From the NCBI GenBank assembly GCA_025359215.1, contig JANYHE010000024.1:1-64000 (forward strand): a DNA stretch of 64,000 bases, given 5' to 3'. The translations under genes were made by a program, and so were the position numbers. Every line of letters starts with the position of its first letter. Position 1 is the stretch's first letter. Source of the stretch: Hyphomicrobiales bacterium (GTDB taxonomy: Bacteria > Pseudomonadota > Alphaproteobacteria > Rhizobiales > Aestuariivirgaceae). The notes beneath the pieces are model-generated. The model saw only the letters and a program-made list of their open reading frames with translations, searched no databases and had not been told where the DNA came from. Below, in pieces: positions 42,744-53,858 of the stretch.

Positions 42744-45338
42744 GTGGCCGCTGAACGTTACAATCACCGCGAAACTGAGCCCAAATGGCAAAGCTATTGG
42801 ACTGAAAACCACAGCTTTGAAGCCAAAGAAGACTATTCAAAGCCCAAATATTACGTGCTCGAAATGTTTCCCTATCCATCTGGCCGCATCCACATGGGCC
42901 ATGTGCGCAATTACACCATGGGTGATGTGATCGCCCGCTTCAGGCGCGCTTGTGGGTTTAATGTGCTGCATCCCATGGGTTGGGATGCCTTTGGCATGCC
43001 TGCCGAAAACGCCGCCATTGAGCGCGGCATTCATCCCAAAACGTGGACTTATGAAAACATCGCCACCATGCGGCGTCAGCTGAAATCTATGGGGCTTGCG
43101 ATTGATTGGTCGCGCGAATTTGCCACGTGTGACCCAACTTATTATCGCCATGAGCAGGCCATGTTCATTGATTTCATTGAAGCAGGCTTGGTTGAGCGCC
43201 GCGTTTCGATGGTGAATTGGGACCCTGTTGACCAAACTGTTCTGGCCAACGAACAAGTGATCGATGGCAAGGGCTGGCGTTCAGGGGCCGTTGTTGAAAA
43301 GCGTGAGTTGGCGCAGTGGTTCTTAAAAATCACCGACTATGCCGAAGACTTGCTCAAAGCCTTGGATGGTCTGACCACGTGGCCCGAGAAAGTGCGCCTG
43401 ATGCAGAAAAACTGGATTGGTCGCTCTGAAGGCATGACATTCACATTTGAACTGGAGGATGCCAACGGTCAGAAACTCGAAGATGGGCTCACCGTCTATA
43501 CCACGCGTCATGATACAATTTTCGGCGCAAGTTTTTGTGCCGTATCAGCTGATCATCCTTTATCGCAGCGCTTAAGCAAAACTAATCTAGCGCTTGAGAC
43601 CTTCCGTAAAGAAGTGGCGGCTCTGGGCACCAGCGAAGAAAATATTGAGCGCGCCGAAAAGAAGGGCTGCCCGCTGGGCGTATTTGCGCGTCATCCTTTC
43701 CGCAAAGATGTGAAGCTCCCTGTCTATGCGGCAAACTTTGTGTTGATGGGCTATGGTGAAGGTGCGTTGTTTGGCTGCCCCGCCCATGATCAACGCGATA
43801 TTGATTTTGCCAATAAATATAGCTTGCCAATTTTACCCGTAGTGGCACCGCGCGGCACTGATGCCGCTATTTTCAAAATCACCACTGAACCCTATTTGGA
43901 AAAGGACGGCGACGAAGCCGTTTTAATCAATTCAGATTTTCTTGATGGCATGTCTGTGCCTGAAGCCAAGGAAGAAATTGCCGCCCGCTTTGAAGCGACA
44001 GGCATTGGCAAACGCACGGTGAATTACCGTCTGCGGGATTGGGGTGTTTCTCGCCAACGGTATTGGGGCTGCCCTATCCCGGTGGTTCATTGCGCGGATT
44101 GCGGCATTGTTCCGGTGCCGAAATCAGAGCTGCCCGTTCAACTCCCAGAAGATGTGAAATTTGATAAGCCGGGCAACCCATTGGCACATCACCCCACTTG
44201 GAAACATGTGGCTTGTCCGAATTGCAATCAACCCGCCACGCGCGAGACTGATACGTTTGATACCTTCATCGACTCGTCTTGGTACTTTGCGAGGTTCACT
44301 TCGCCCCACGATGAAAACCCGGTGAATGCCGAGGCTGCTAAATATTGGCTTCCAGTGGATCAATATATTGGCGGTGTTGAACACGCTATTCTTCATCTGC
44401 TTTATTCCCGTTTCTATGCCCGTGCCATGCACAAGACAGGGCACATGAATGCTGATGAGCCATTTGCCAGCCTTTTCACGCAAGGCATGGTCATTCATGA
44501 AACGTTCAAAACCGCATCCGGAGAATGGGTTTTGCCTTCCGATGCCATTCATAAGGATGGCGCTTGGATTCATGCCAACACCGGCGAGCCTTTGGTTGTC
44601 GGCGGCGTTGAGAAAATGTCCAAGTCTAAGCGCAATGTGGTTGATCCTGATACGATTATAGCATCTTACGGCGCTGATACTGCGCGCTGGTTTATGCTTT
44701 CGGATACGCCCCCAGAGCGCGATATTGAATGGACTGAGGCAGGAGCCGAAGGTTCTTGGAAATTCACGCAAAAAATCTGGCGGATCGTCAATGAAATTGC
44801 GGAATTCCCGAATGCTGATGCGACGATGGGAGCCGACGGTTTGGCGCTGCGAAGGGTAACGCATCGCAGCATCGCCGCCATCACTGATGACCTGAATAAT
44901 TTGAGGTTCAATCGTTCGATTGCTCGTATTTATGAGTTATCAAATGCGATGGCGTCAGCTTTGCAAATTCAAAATAAGTCAACCGATTTGATTGGTGCAT
45001 TACACGAAGCAGCGAATTTTTTGATCATCGCAATGGCACCCATGATGCCGCATTTGGCAGAAGAATGCTGGAGTGTGATCGGGCACAGCACCACTGCTGT
45101 GAACACAAGTTGGCCCCAGACTATTGGCGCGTTGGTTAATGTTGATGAAGTGACGATTGCGATTCAAGTGAATGGCAAGCGCCGTGATGAAATTTTGGTT
45201 GCTAAAGGCGGTGACCGTGACATTCTGGAAGCAAGAGTGCTAAGTATGGAGAGCATAAAGCGTCTCATTGGGGGCAAAACTGTGAAAAAAATTATCATCG
45301 TGCCTGACCGTATTGTCAATATTGTTGTGGCGGAGTGA
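42744..45338 (+). CDS. leuS: Leucyl-tRNA synthetase
   Basis: An 864-aa class I synthetase. The HIGH-type motif is [11 protein letters not shown] near residue 48, the editing domain contains [15 protein letters not shown] near 250, and the KMSKS motif is complete near residue 625 (EKMSKSKRN). The start is GTG at 42744, with AAAGGA seven bases upstream; the open frame extends 86 codons further back through yggS, which is not coding. It overlaps lptE by four bases and leads a leuS-lptE-holA unit, the usual alphaproteobacterial order. Confidence 0.96.
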   Translation: MAAERYNHRETEPKWQSYWTENHSFEAKEDYSKPKYYVLEMFPYPSGRIHMGHVRNYTMGDVIARFRRACGFNVLHPMGWDAFGMPAENAAIERGIHPKTWTYENIATMRRQLKSMGLAIDWSREFATCDPTYYRHEQAMFIDFIEAGLVERRVSMVNWDPVDQTVLANEQVIDGKGWRSGAVVEKRELAQWFLKITDYAEDLLKALDGLTTWPEKVRLMQKNWIGRSEGMTFTFELEDANGQKLEDGLTVYTTRHDTIFGASFCAVSADHPLSQRLSKTNLALETFRKEVAALGTSEENIERAEKKGCPLGVFARHPFRKDVKLPVYAANFVLMGYGEGALFGCPAHDQRDIDFANKYSLPILPVVAPRGTDAAIFKITTEPYLEKDGDEAVLINSDFLDGMSVPEAKEEIAARFEATGIGKRTVNYRLRDWGVSRQRYWGCPIPVVHCADCGIVPVPKSELPVQLPEDVKFDKPGNPLAHHPTWKHVACPNCNQPATRETDTFDTFIDSSWYFARFTSPHDENPVNAEAAKYWLPVDQYIGGVEHAILHLLYSRFYARAMHKTGHMNADEPFASLFTQGMVIHETFKTASGEWVLPSDAIHKDGAWIHANTGEPLVVGGVEKMSKSKRNVVDPDTIIASYGADTARWFMLSDTPPERDIEWTEAGAEGSWKFTQKIWRIVNEIAEFPNADATMGADGLALRRVTHRSIAAITDDLNNLRFNRSIARIYELSNAMASALQIQNKSTDLIGALHEAANFLIIAMAPMMPHLAEECWSVIGHSTTAVNTSWPQTIGALVNVDEVTIAIQVNGKRRDEILVAKGGDRDILEARVLSMESIKRLIGGKTVKKIIIVPDRIVNIVVAE

Positions 45339-45340
45339 TC

Positions 45341-45835
45341 ATGCGCAACATTTTTTCAGTGCTCGTTTTTTGTTTATTTCTGACAGGGTGTTCTGGCTAT
45401 CGCCCGCTTTATGGCACCGCTCCGGATGGGAAGAATGTGGCTGTAAGCCTTTCGGCAATTTCAGTGCCAGAGCAGCGTACACGCACTGGACAGCTGTTGC
45501 GCAATGAAATTTTATCAGGATTTGGAAGCCCAATCGCAAGTCAATATCAACTGCGGATGACGATTACGGAGTTCACAGGCGCAGTTTCAGCGACCCCCGG
45601 CACCGTGGTGACCCGTAAGCGCTTCAATTTGACGGTGCGTTATGAATTGGTTGAGCTTTCTTCTGGAAAATCACTGACAACGGGAAGCAGTTTTGCCAAT
45701 GTTTCCTATGACACAGTGCGTGAACCGATTGCTGATCTGCAGTCAGCAGAAAATGCACGATTGCGGTCAACAACCGAAGTTGGCCAAGATATCAGGCAGC
45801 GCGTCGCGGCATTTATGGCCACTCGAACGACTTAA
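45341..45835 (+). CDS. lptE: LPS-assembly lipoprotein LptE
   Basis: A 164-aa lipoprotein with a short signal peptide and lipobox LTGCSGYRPLYG, cysteine near residue 17. Length, lipobox and position between leuS and holA identify LptE, the plug of the LptD outer-membrane LPS translocon. The remaining sequence is weakly conserved, as usual for this family. The ATG at 45341 is used; a GTG two codons upstream overlaps the leuS stop. Confidence 0.88.
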   Translation: MRNIFSVLVFCLFLTGCSGYRPLYGTAPDGKNVAVSLSAISVPEQRTRTGQLLRNEILSGFGSPIASQYQLRMTITEFTGAVSATPGTVVTRKRFNLTVRYELVELSSGKSLTTGSSFANVSYDTVREPIADLQSAENARLRSTTEVGQDIRQRVAAFMATRTT

Positions 45836-45840
45836 AATAT

Positions 45841-46857
45841 ATGGCCGTTTTGCGTGAAGATGAATTCGAATCCTTCGTTCACCGTCGAAGTGCTACGATG
45901 AACGGTATTCTGATTCATGGATCAGATCTTTCGGCTGTCAGTGCACTGGGTCGCAAAGTTAATTTGCAGGCCAATTCCGGCGCCCCGATGAGAATTGATC
46001 CGGCAAGTCTCAAAGAAAACCCGGGGCGACTGAGTGATGAATTTCGTTCAATATCGCTTTTAGGCGACAGGCAGATTTTGCTGGTTGATGGCGTGGATGA
46101 TAGTCATCTTAAGTTCTTGAGCTCTGTCTTATCTGAACTCAAGCTTGCCAATTTTGTTGTTCTGTTAGGCGATGCTCTGGGTAAAACTTCGAAGTTGCGG
46201 CTCGCTTGTGAGGCGTCTGAGAAGTTTGCAAGTTTAGCCATCTATGAGGAAGATGCAGCGGCACTTGCCGTGAGGATTCGTAAACAGCTGGGTTCTGATC
46301 AGCTGTCGTGGTCTTCTGAAGTGGAAGCCATTTTTTTTGATTTGGTCGGAACAGATCGTTCAACAGCAACGCAGGAAGCTGCAAAGTTGTCTCTGTATTG
46401 TTTGGGTCAGAGGCAAGTGTCCATCTCTGATGTAGAGGCGGTTTGTGGTGACACAGCAGACTTCGGCGCGGATCAATTGATCGATGCTGTTTTAGGCGGC
46501 GATATGAATACAACGGACCGGATGGGCGCAAATCTTGATGCAGATTCTGCTGGCACGCGCGGTATTCTTTCGGTCTTTATGTTCCATCTGACCCGGCTTC
46601 AATCGTTGAAAATGGACATGGAGCGAGGGCAGACTGCGGAGATGGTAGTGCGCAACACTAAGCCTACCATATTTTTCAAGCGGAAAAGCGCGTTTATGGC
46701 GCAGTTGCGAAACTTTGAACTTCAAGAACTTATAGACATGCAGCAGATGATCTCTGTCGCAATGCTACAAACGAGAAAGCAGCCCGATCTATTTGAAGCA
46801 CTTGTCAGCAGAACACTTTTGTCATTGGCCCGCTCAGCGCGCGCTAAATTAAATTGA
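45841..46857 (+). CDS. holA: DNA polymerase III delta subunit
   Basis: A 338-aa clamp-loader delta subunit that opens the beta sliding clamp. Typical pieces are GILIHGSDLSAVSALGRKV near residue 22, SISLLGDRQILLVDGVDD near 62 and the C-terminal helical domain with KPTIFFKRKSAFMAQLRNF. It lies five bases after lptE and converges with parB, overlapping its end by nine bases. Confidence 0.92.
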   Translation: MAVLREDEFESFVHRRSATMNGILIHGSDLSAVSALGRKVNLQANSGAPMRIDPASLKENPGRLSDEFRSISLLGDRQILLVDGVDDSHLKFLSSVLSELKLANFVVLLGDALGKTSKLRLACEASEKFASLAIYEEDAAALAVRIRKQLGSDQLSWSSEVEAIFFDLVGTDRSTATQEAAKLSLYCLGQRQVSISDVEAVCGDTADFGADQLIDAVLGGDMNTTDRMGANLDADSAGTRGILSVFMFHLTRLQSLKMDMERGQTAEMVVRNTKPTIFFKRKSAFMAQLRNFELQELIDMQQMISVAMLQTRKQPDLFEALVSRTLLSLARSARAKLN

Positions 46858-47715
46858 TACTCCTGTCAGGCGTCTGGCAATTTCGTCCAATTGTTCGAGT
46901 GTTTTATATTGAATATTGACGGCTCCGCCTGAAAGTCCTTTGTGGCTCACAGTAACGCCAAGACCTAAAGCCTCAGTCAAGTTTTTTTCGAGTGCCCGCG
47001 TATCTGCATCTTTCTCGATTTTAATCTTAGCAGTCTTTGCAGGCTGGCCGCGAACCAAGTCCTCAGTTTCGCGGACTGTGAGTTTTAGCTTTATAATTTT
47101 GTCAGCCAAATCCTCCGGTGTTTCAGTGGCCACTAAGGAACGCGCGTGGCCCGCTGTGAGAGAGCCATCCTCAATCTGCTTTTGAATAGATTCAGGCAGG
47201 CTCATCAACCGCATGGTATTGGCAATGTGGCTTCGGCTCTTGCCGATGGCATCGGCCAGTTGTTGTTGTGTGTAACCATATTGTTCAAGCAGTTGACGGT
47301 AGGCCCGGGCTTCTTCAAGGGCATTCAAATCACTGCGCTGAATATTCTCGATGAGAGCAATTTCGAGAGTTTCTTTATCGTCGAGATCGCGAATGAGCAC
47401 AGGCACATCATGAATGCCAGCCCTTTGGCAGGCGCGCCAGCGGCGTTCGCCTGCAACAATTTCAAAGCTTCCATCAGCACGGGGCCGCACTACGAGAGGC
47501 TGCAGCAGACCTTTATCCCGGAGTGATTTAGCAAGACTTTCTAAGTCTTCCTCGGCAAAATGTTTGCGTGGATTATCGGGGTTTGGATGGAGCATTTCCA
47601 CAGGCACATGACGCAGACTGCGAATATCTTGCACAACCGATTCTTCTGAGGTGTCATCGCCGATGAGCGCTGCCAAGCCCCGTCCAAGTCTACGTTTTTG
47701 TACCTGTGTCATCAA
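46849..47715 (-). CDS. parB: Chromosome partitioning protein ParB
   Basis: A 288-aa parS-binding CTPase clamp. The N-terminal KRRLGRGLAALIGD is the ParA-stimulating segment; the CTP motifs are PDNPRKHF and GERRWRA near residue 90; the helix-turn-helix YTQQQLADAIGKSRSHIANTMRL lies near 145-167; a dimerization domain ends the protein. It follows parA in the minus-strand operon, with three parS-like sites 1.4-3.4 kb upstream, and is encoded near the likely origin. Confidence 0.96.
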   Translation of the reverse strand: MMTQVQKRRLGRGLAALIGDDTSEESVVQDIRSLRHVPVEMLHPNPDNPRKHFAEEDLESLAKSLRDKGLLQPLVVRPRADGSFEIVAGERRWRACQRAGIHDVPVLIRDLDDKETLEIALIENIQRSDLNALEEARAYRQLLEQYGYTQQQLADAIGKSRSHIANTMRLMSLPESIQKQIEDGSLTAGHARSLVATETPEDLADKIIKLKLTVRETEDLVRGQPAKTAKIKIEKDADTRALEKNLTEALGLGVTVSHKGLSGGAVNIQYKTLEQLDEIARRLTGVSI

Positions 47716-47752
47716 TGTTATCCTAGAATATTATATTTCGGTTCCGAATCTA

Positions 47753-48559
47753 TCAGGCTGCTCGCAGCTCGCGTTCACGCTTAATCACTTCAGAGGCCAG
47801 CTTTATGTAGGCTTGCGACCCAACGCAAGTATGGTCGTAAAGTAATACCGGTTTTCCATAGGATGGCGCTTCGGATATGCGAACATTTCTAGGTATGACT
47901 GTTTGGTAGACTTTTTCACCGAGTACTTCGCGCACATCAGCTGCCACTTGTTCAGAAAGGCTGTTGCGCTTGTCGAACATAGTGAGCACCACACCTTGAA
48001 TGATCAGGCGTGGATTTAACGTAGTCCGCACCCGTTCGACTGTCTTTAGTAACTGGCTCAGCCCTTCCAGTGCGAAAAACTCGCATTGCAACGGCACCAA
48101 AATTGCGTCGGCTGCGGTCAATGAGTTGATTGTCAGCAAGTTCAATGAAGGCGGGCAATCGATGAGAATGTAGGAATAGGTGCGGTGTTGAATGAGCTTT
48201 GCGATGGCATCCGCCAGTCGATGGGTTTTTCGGTCCAAATCTGAAAGTTCAATTTCAGCGCCGAGCAAATCAATCGTCGCTGGTGAACAATCCAAGCGTG
48301 GTATGGCCGATTCAATAATCACATCATTCAAATCTGCCTCACCTATCAGAACATGATAAGACGATTTCTGATGGGCTTTGCGAGTAATGCCAAGTCCTGT
48401 GGACGCATTGCCTTGCGGGTCAAGATCAATCACCAAGACTGTCTCACCCACCGCAGCCAATGCAGTTCCCAGATTAATGGCGGTTGTAGTTTTGCCCACG
48501 CCCCCTTTTTGATTAGCGACAGCCAAAATGCGCGGTGGCAATGCTTCACGGTTGAACAT
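47753..48559 (-). CDS. parA: Chromosome partitioning ATPase ParA
   Basis: A 268-aa deviant-Walker ATPase. The P-loop is ANQKGGVGKTTTAINLG near residues 17-33, Walker A' region LVIDLDPQGNASTGLG and IDCPPSLNLLTINSL follow, all diagnostic of chromosomal ParA/Soj. It binds the nucleoid and moves ParB-parS complexes. It overlaps rsmG by 14 bases and lies 37 bases before parB. Confidence 0.97.
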   Translation of the reverse strand: MFNREALPPRILAVANQKGGVGKTTTAINLGTALAAVGETVLVIDLDPQGNASTGLGITRKAHQKSSYHVLIGEADLNDVIIESAIPRLDCSPATIDLLGAEIELSDLDRKTHRLADAIAKLIQHRTYSYILIDCPPSLNLLTINSLTAADAILVPLQCEFFALEGLSQLLKTVERVRTTLNPRLIIQGVVLTMFDKRNSLSEQVAADVREVLGEKVYQTVIPRNVRISEAPSYGKPVLLYDHTCVGSQAYIKLASEVIKRERELRAA

Positions 48560-49175
48560 GGGTTAACTCCTTCACCGAAAGAATAACGGATTGAGAATCA
48601 GTCACACTCGGAATCTTACTATAGCTTAGAGTCCAAGCTGTAGCAGCTTCATCAAGCTCGTGGTCAACATCTTGGCCCTTGTGGAAAAGCCCCTCAGCAC
48701 CTTGGCGCATGAAGGGTTCGGCAAGGCTCAACAGTAAGGGCAGCGGGGCAAAGGCCCGGGCTGTCACCAATTGAACTTTGGGCATTTTTAGAGGCGCTTG
48801 TAAGGGTTCCAATCGTTCGCGGTGCACCACACCGCCGCACTTCATTTGGCGGAGAGCTTCACTGAGGAACGCTGCTTTTTTGGAGTTCGCCTCATACATA
48901 TGAACTGTAGCCGCCTGTGTTGCAGCCAGAACCAATCCTGGAAAGCCCGCGCCAGAACCGAGATCGGCAATAGCCGTTACGGTTGGTGGAATGAGAGGTA
49001 TGAGCTGCACACTATCCAGAATATGACGTTTCCATAATTCTGGAATTGTAGCGGCAGAGATGAGATTAATATGTTTTTGCCACTCCAATATCAGTTTTGC
49101 TAATATTTGAAGTCTATCAAAAGATTCACGTGAAACATTGAATCTTGCAAGTTCATCGAAATTTGGCGGCTGCAT
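48546..49175 (-). CDS. rsmG: 16S rRNA (guanine-527-N7)-methyltransferase RsmG
   Basis: A 209-aa SAM methyltransferase (GidB). It contains LILEWQKHINLISAATIPELWKRHILDSVQL, motif I IADLGSGAGFPGLVLA and VTARAFAPLPLLLSL. The ATG at 49175 overlaps the mnmG stop as TGATG, so translation is coupled; an in-frame ATG 16 codons upstream within mnmG is rejected. A parS-like site (49122-49137) lies inside its 5' end, constraining the encoded sequence. Confidence 0.95.
   Translation of the reverse strand: MQPPNFDELARFNVSRESFDRLQILAKLILEWQKHINLISAATIPELWKRHILDSVQLIPLIPPTVTAIADLGSGAGFPGLVLAATQAATVHMYEANSKKAAFLSEALRQMKCGGVVHRERLEPLQAPLKMPKVQLVTARAFAPLPLLLSLAEPFMRQGAEGLFHKGQDVDHELDEAATAWTLSYSKIPSVTDSQSVILSVKELTHVQP
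49122..49137. other. parS-like ParB-binding site 1
   Basis: AGATTCACGTGAAACA matches the parS consensus TGTTTCACGTGAAACA at 14 of 16 positions, with the central TCACGTGA intact. It lies inside rsmG near its start. Confidence 0.8.
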
Positions 49176-51031
49176 CAGGCCACTCGCTGCGTGCTTGGCT
49201 TCTTGATAGAACCCAGCAGACAAGCAAGTCCTACCGGCGTCATGCCGTCAATGCGCTGCGCCTGACCCAGTGTCGAGGGCTTTGTGCGCGCCAATTTCTG
49301 ACGCAACTCCATTGAAAGACTTGGAATGGCGAAGTAGTCTATATCAGTGGGCAGGATCATGCTTTCTTCGCGTCTCAAACCTTCGATTTCCACAAGTTGG
49401 CGCTCCATATATCCTGAATAGAGAGCATCGGCCTCCAGCGCCTCTTGGGCAAATGCGGGCAGTGCGGCAATCTCTGGCCATAGCTCGCACACTTTCGCAA
49501 GGCCCACATCGGGCATAGCTATCAAATCAAGTGCGCTGCGTGATTTTCCATCTTGGTTGACGCGCAATCCCAGTTTTGCCGCAGCCGAAGACGTAACAGA
49601 CAGTTCAGTGGCCGCACGGCGGGCATTTTCAAGAATCGCCAACTTAGTATTGAATTTGGATTCACGTGAAACATTCACCAGACCAAGGGCAACCCCTTGA
49701 GGCGTTAATCGTTGATCGGCATTATCAGCGCGCAAAGCCAAACGGTATTCAGCGCGCGATGTAAACATACGGTAGGGCTCTGCCACACCGCGCATCACCA
49801 GATCATCGATCATCACACCAACATAGCCTGTGGCACGATCAAACGTCACACCGTCTTGGCCAGCGGCCCTACGAGCGGCATTCAGCCCTGCCACCAAGCC
49901 TTGGGCCGCTGCTTCTTCATAGCCTGTGGTGCCGTTGATTTGTCCCGCCAGATAAAGACCAGGCAAGCGCTTGACTTCCAAACTGTGGGAAAGTTCACGC
50001 GGGTCCACATAATCATATTCGATGGCATAGCCGGGCCTGATAATTCGAACCTTTTCAAGACCCACCATAGAATGGATAAAGGCTTCCTGCACATCTTCAG
50101 GCAGTGATGTTGAAATGCCATTGGGATAAACGGTGTCATCATCGAGGCCTTCAGGCTCCAAAAACACTTGGTGCGCCAATTTTTCCTTGAAACGATGAAT
50201 TTTGTCTTCAATGGAAGGGCAATAGCGGGGGCCAGTTCCCGTAATTTGGCCCGAGTACAGCGGTGAACGTGAAATATTGTCGGCAATGATCTGATGTGTT
50301 TTGGCGTTCGTGCCGGTTATGTAGCACGAGATCTGCGGTGAGGTTATCGCGTTGGTCAAAAACGAGAATGGCACGGGGGGCTCATCACCCTTCTGTTCTT
50401 CCAAGATTTTCCAATTAATGGTTTTTCCATCAAGTCGAGCGGGCGTGCCTGTTTTGAGACGACCCAAAACGACTCCAGAATTCTTTAACTGCTCCGACAA
50501 ACCGCGCGCCGGAGGTTCACCCACACGACCGGCCGCGATTTGTTTTTCGCCAATGTGAATCAATCCGTTCAAAAATGTGCCTGTCGTTAAAACAACCGAC
50601 GCTGCTCGAAGCTCTCGACCATCTTCGGTACGAACACCACAGACGCGATTCTCTTCAATGATCAGAGAAAACGCAGCACCTTCAATAATGTCCAAATTTT
50701 CTTGCTCGGCCAAAACCCGCTGCATGGCATTGCGGTAGAGTTTGCGGTCAGCTTGTGCACGGGGGCCTCGAACGGCCGGACCTTTTGATCTGTTGAGGAG
50801 CCGAAACTGAATTCCCGCCTCATCAGCAACGCGCCCCATCAAACCATCGAGAGCATCAATCTCACGAACCAAATGCCCTTTGCCCAAACCACCAATCGCT
50901 GGGTTGCATGACATTTCGCCGATCGTTGAATGTTTATGTGTAAGCAAAGCTGTTCGCGCGCCAACCCGCGCTGATGCCGCAGCCGCTTCGCAGCCTGCAT
51001 GTCCACCACCCACGACAATCACATCAAACAC
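49175..51031 (-). CDS. mnmG: tRNA uridine-34 modification enzyme MnmG (GidA)
   Basis: A 618-aa FAD enzyme that, with MnmE, adds carboxymethylaminomethyl to wobble uridine. The FAD motif [21 protein letters not shown] starts at residue 4; GidA signature blocks [31 protein letters not shown] and [17 protein letters not shown] are present. It is in the conserved mnmE-mnmG-rsmG-parA-parB run and carries a parS-like site at 49658-49673. Confidence 0.97.
   Translation of the reverse strand: MFDVIVVGGGHAGCEAAAASARVGARTALLTHKHSTIGEMSCNPAIGGLGKGHLVREIDALDGLMGRVADEAGIQFRLLNRSKGPAVRGPRAQADRKLYRNAMQRVLAEQENLDIIEGAAFSLIIEENRVCGVRTEDGRELRAASVVLTTGTFLNGLIHIGEKQIAAGRVGEPPARGLSEQLKNSGVVLGRLKTGTPARLDGKTINWKILEEQKGDEPPVPFSFLTNAITSPQISCYITGTNAKTHQIIADNISRSPLYSGQITGTGPRYCPSIEDKIHRFKEKLAHQVFLEPEGLDDDTVYPNGISTSLPEDVQEAFIHSMVGLEKVRIIRPGYAIEYDYVDPRELSHSLEVKRLPGLYLAGQINGTTGYEEAAAQGLVAGLNAARRAAGQDGVTFDRATGYVGVMIDDLVMRGVAEPYRMFTSRAEYRLALRADNADQRLTPQGVALGLVNVSRESKFNTKLAILENARRAATELSVTSSAAAKLGLRVNQDGKSRSALDLIAMPDVGLAKVCELWPEIAALPAFAQEALEADALYSGYMERQLVEIEGLRREESMILPTDIDYFAIPSLSMELRQKLARTKPSTLGQAQRIDGMTPVGLACLLGSIKKPSTQRVA
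49658..49673. other. parS-like ParB-binding site 2
   Basis: GGATTCACGTGAAACA matches parS at 14 of 16 positions with the core TCACGTGA intact. It lies inside mnmG and differs from site 1 only in the first base. Confidence 0.8.
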
Positions 51032-51097
51032 AATTTTAATCTTTCATTAACGCTTGAGCCATTTAGTCCGTTCACGGACGAAGGTCAAAGGCGGATT

Positions 51098-51113
51098 CGT
51101 TTCACGTGAAACA
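51098..51113. other. parS-like ParB-binding site 3
   Basis: CGTTTCACGTGAAACA matches parS at 15 of 16 positions and is a near-perfect palindrome. It is in the gap between mnmG and mnmE, right next to the mnmE stop codon. It is the best of the three sites. Confidence 0.88.
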
Positions 51114-52424
51114 TTACTTGCCAATACAGAATTCTGAAAAAATCTTCCCCAGCAAATCTTCAACATCAATGCGGCCTGTGATCGAAGAAATTGCACGCGT
51201 TGCCTTGCGTAAATCTTCAGCGATCAATTCCAGCGGACGTTTCTCATCTTCAAGTGAATCATTAAGCAACCGAATCGTTTCTTTAACTGCAGCCACATGA
51301 CGATCTCGCACCACGATAGCATTGTTTGCCACAGCAGAGCGGGCTTGAATCAAATTCTTCAAAACCTCAGTTAACTGATTCAAACCTTGAACGTTCTTAA
51401 CAGACACAGCGATAGATTCATCGTTTCGTATCCGACTCGAATCTAAATCACTCTTGTTGATGACCTTAACATCAGGTGCTCGACTTGGCCCTACGTCTGC
51501 AATCACATCAGGAGCAGTAACCCAAACAAGTATGTCCGCGTCGCGCACTTCACTCTTGGCGCGGTCGATCCCCACAGCTTCAATTAAGTCGGTGGTGTCG
51601 GCTCGAATGCCTGCCGTATCACTCACCAGCAATTGTGCGCCATGAAAATCAATCACCCGTTCCACCACATCACGTGTCGTTCCGGCAATCGGAGAAACAA
51701 TAGCAGCCTCGCGTCCTACCAACCAATTCATCAGAGATGATTTTCCAGCATTCGGTGGGCCAGCAATAACCAGCTTCAATCCGTCACGAACCGCACCAGC
51801 CTTGACCGAAAGTTCGACTGCACGAAGAAGCTCCGTCCGAAGTTTTTCAACATTCGGGCGAACATGATTCCAAGCATCTTGAACCACATCATCTTCGTCA
51901 ACAAAATCAATGGCCGCCTCTAGCATGGCCAAAGCAGCTGTGAGTTGCCCACGCCAACTTTCATAAACAGCGCTGGCCTCACCCATGAACTGTCGCATCG
52001 CTACCCGCCGCTGCGACTCAGTCTGTGATCCCAAAAGATCGGCCAAACCTTCAACCTCAACCAAATCCAAGCGACCATTTTCAAACGCACGCCGCGTAAA
52101 AGCTCCCGCATCAGCGGGCACCACATTTTTGAATTGAGTAAATTCAGAAAAAAGCTTGGCAACCACCGAAGGGCTGCCGTGAACATGAAACTCAGCCATG
52201 TCCTCACCCGTCACAGTATAAGGGCCAGGAAACCATATGACCAAAGCTTGATCAATCAATCCATCAGCAGATTTCAAATTGCGTAGCGACGCAAGCCGGG
52301 GCTGAGGAAGCTCGCCGGATAATTTGGAAAGCACGTCTCCAGCTCTAGGCCCAGAAACCCGAATAACGGCAATACCAGCCCTACCTTGCCCGCTGGACAA
52401 GGCATAAATGGTCGATTGCTCAAT
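51114..52424 (-). CDS. mnmE: tRNA modification GTPase MnmE
   Basis: A 436-aa GTPase, partner of MnmG. The N-terminal tetrahydrofolate domain starts STIYALSSGQGRAGIAVIRVSG; G1 is GPPNAGKSSLMN, G2-G3 IAGTTRDV and VSDTAGIR, and the C-terminus ends in the essential CIGK. The ATG at 52424 is preferred; 11 more codons upstream are open but match nothing. It lies 42 bases after rho on the same strand. Confidence 0.95.
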   Translation of the reverse strand: MEQSTIYALSSGQGRAGIAVIRVSGPRAGDVLSKLSGELPQPRLASLRNLKSADGLIDQALVIWFPGPYTVTGEDMAEFHVHGSPSVVAKLFSEFTQFKNVVPADAGAFTRRAFENGRLDLVEVEGLADLLGSQTESQRRVAMRQFMGEASAVYESWRGQLTAALAMLEAAIDFVDEDDVVQDAWNHVRPNVEKLRTELLRAVELSVKAGAVRDGLKLVIAGPPNAGKSSLMNWLVGREAAIVSPIAGTTRDVVERVIDFHGAQLLVSDTAGIRADTTDLIEAVGIDRAKSEVRDADILVWVTAPDVIADVGPSRAPDVKVINKSDLDSSRIRNDESIAVSVKNVQGLNQLTEVLKNLIQARSAVANNAIVVRDRHVAAVKETIRLLNDSLEDEKRPLELIAEDLRKATRAISSITGRIDVEDLLGKIFSEFCIGK

Positions 52425-52466
52425 CATTTCGGATTCGAATCGATACCATTTCGGCACCCTTAGGTT

Positions 52467-53750
52467 TTAGGCATTCATTGAATCGAAGAAATCGCTGTTG
52501 CCCTTCGTTTGGCGCATTTTATCAACCAGAAACTCGATCGCATCCACAGTGCCCATCGGATTGAGAATACGACGTAGCACATAAGTTTTCTTGAGAACGT
52601 CAGCTTTCACCAACAGTTCTTCCTTACGTGTGCCAGAGCGCAGAATATCAATCGACGGGAATACGCGTTTATCGGCAACCTTACGGTCCAAGATAATTTC
52701 TGAGTTACCCGTACCTTTGAACTCTTCAAAAATCACTTCGTCCATGCGGCTACCGGTATCGATCAGGGCTGTCGCAATGATTGTCAGCGACCCGCCATGT
52801 TCAATATTTCGCGCCGCACCAAAGAAACGCTTAGGGCGTTGCAGAGCGTTAGCATCCACACCGCCTGTCAGAACCTTGCCGGAGGAAGGCACGACCGTAT
52901 TGTAAGCACGACCTAAGCGCGTGATCGAATCCAGCAAGATGACGACGTCCCGGCCATGCTCAACCAAACGCTTAGCCTTCTCAATCACCATTTCAGCAAC
53001 CGCAACGTGGCGAGTAGCCGGTTCGTCAAACGTCGATGAAATCACTTCACCCTTCACAGAGCGCTGCATGTCGGTAACTTCCTCGGGCCGCTCGTCGATC
53101 AACAGAACGATCAAATAACATTCAGGATGATTAGTTGTAATTGAATGGGCAATGTTTTGCAGAAGCACAGTCTTACCAGTGCGCGGTGGTGCCACGATCA
53201 ACCCGCGTTGACCTTTGCCAATCGGTGCGACGATATCAATAATCCGCGCGGAATAGTCTTTGCGCGTTGGATCGGCAATTTCCATCTCCAATCTTTGATC
53301 TGGATAAAGCGGCGTCAAGTTATCAAAATTGACTTTGTGCTTAGCTTTTTCTGGATCCTCAAAATTCACCGTGTTAGGCTTCACCAAAGCAAAATAACGC
53401 TCGCCGTCTTTAGGACCCTTCACCGGGCCTTCAACAGTATCGCCTGTGCGCAAGGTGTATTTGCGGATTTGATTGGTGCTAATATAAATATCATTCGGAC
53501 CAGCCAGATAATTGGCGTCCGCAGAACGCAAGAAGCCAAAGCCATCTTGCATAACTTCAATAACACCCTCGCCAATAATCTCAACATTACGAGCGGCCAA
53601 GTTTTTCAAAATTGCAAACATCAACTCCTGTTTGCGAAGCGCGCTGGCGGTCTCAACCTCCAACTCCTCGGCCAAGCTCAATAGCTCAGCAGGGGACTTA
53701 CGTTTGAGTTCGGAAAGCTTGATCTCTTTGAGATCGGCAAGATCAGTCAT
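52467..53750 (-). CDS. rho: Transcription termination factor Rho
   Basis: A 427-aa hexameric RNA helicase. The N-terminal Rho domain ([24 protein letters not shown]) is followed by the cold-shock-like RNA-binding fold ([30 protein letters not shown]), the P-loop [18 protein letters not shown], Walker [17 protein letters not shown] and the R-loop [16 protein letters not shown]. Length and motifs are standard. A stem (53774-53781 with 53799-53806) lies in its leader. Confidence 0.97.
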   Translation of the reverse strand: MTDLADLKEIKLSELKRKSPAELLSLAEELEVETASALRKQELMFAILKNLAARNVEIIGEGVIEVMQDGFGFLRSADANYLAGPNDIYISTNQIRKYTLRTGDTVEGPVKGPKDGERYFALVKPNTVNFEDPEKAKHKVNFDNLTPLYPDQRLEMEIADPTRKDYSARIIDIVAPIGKGQRGLIVAPPRTGKTVLLQNIAHSITTNHPECYLIVLLIDERPEEVTDMQRSVKGEVISSTFDEPATRHVAVAEMVIEKAKRLVEHGRDVVILLDSITRLGRAYNTVVPSSGKVLTGGVDANALQRPKRFFGAARNIEHGGSLTIIATALIDTGSRMDEVIFEEFKGTGNSEIILDRKVADKRVFPSIDILRSGTRKEELLVKADVLKKTYVLRRILNPMGTVDAIEFLVDKMRQTKGNSDFFDSMNA

Positions 53751-53773
53751 TTTAAATATCTTTTTGAAATTTC

Positions 53774-53806
53774 GATCGGGCAGGACGCGCGACCAGAAGC
53801 CCGATC
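53774..53806 (-). other. Stem-loop in the rho leader
   Basis: GATCGGGC (53774-53781) and GCCCGATC (53799-53806) form an 8-bp stem with a 17-base loop in the 108-base gap between hemJ and rho, ending 24 bases before the rho start. It could end hemJ transcription or take part in rho autoregulation. Confidence 0.4.
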
Positions 53807-53858
53807 AGATCGAGCGATAACGCCCGTTAGCACAAATCCCAAAGCAAGGCAAAGCCAT

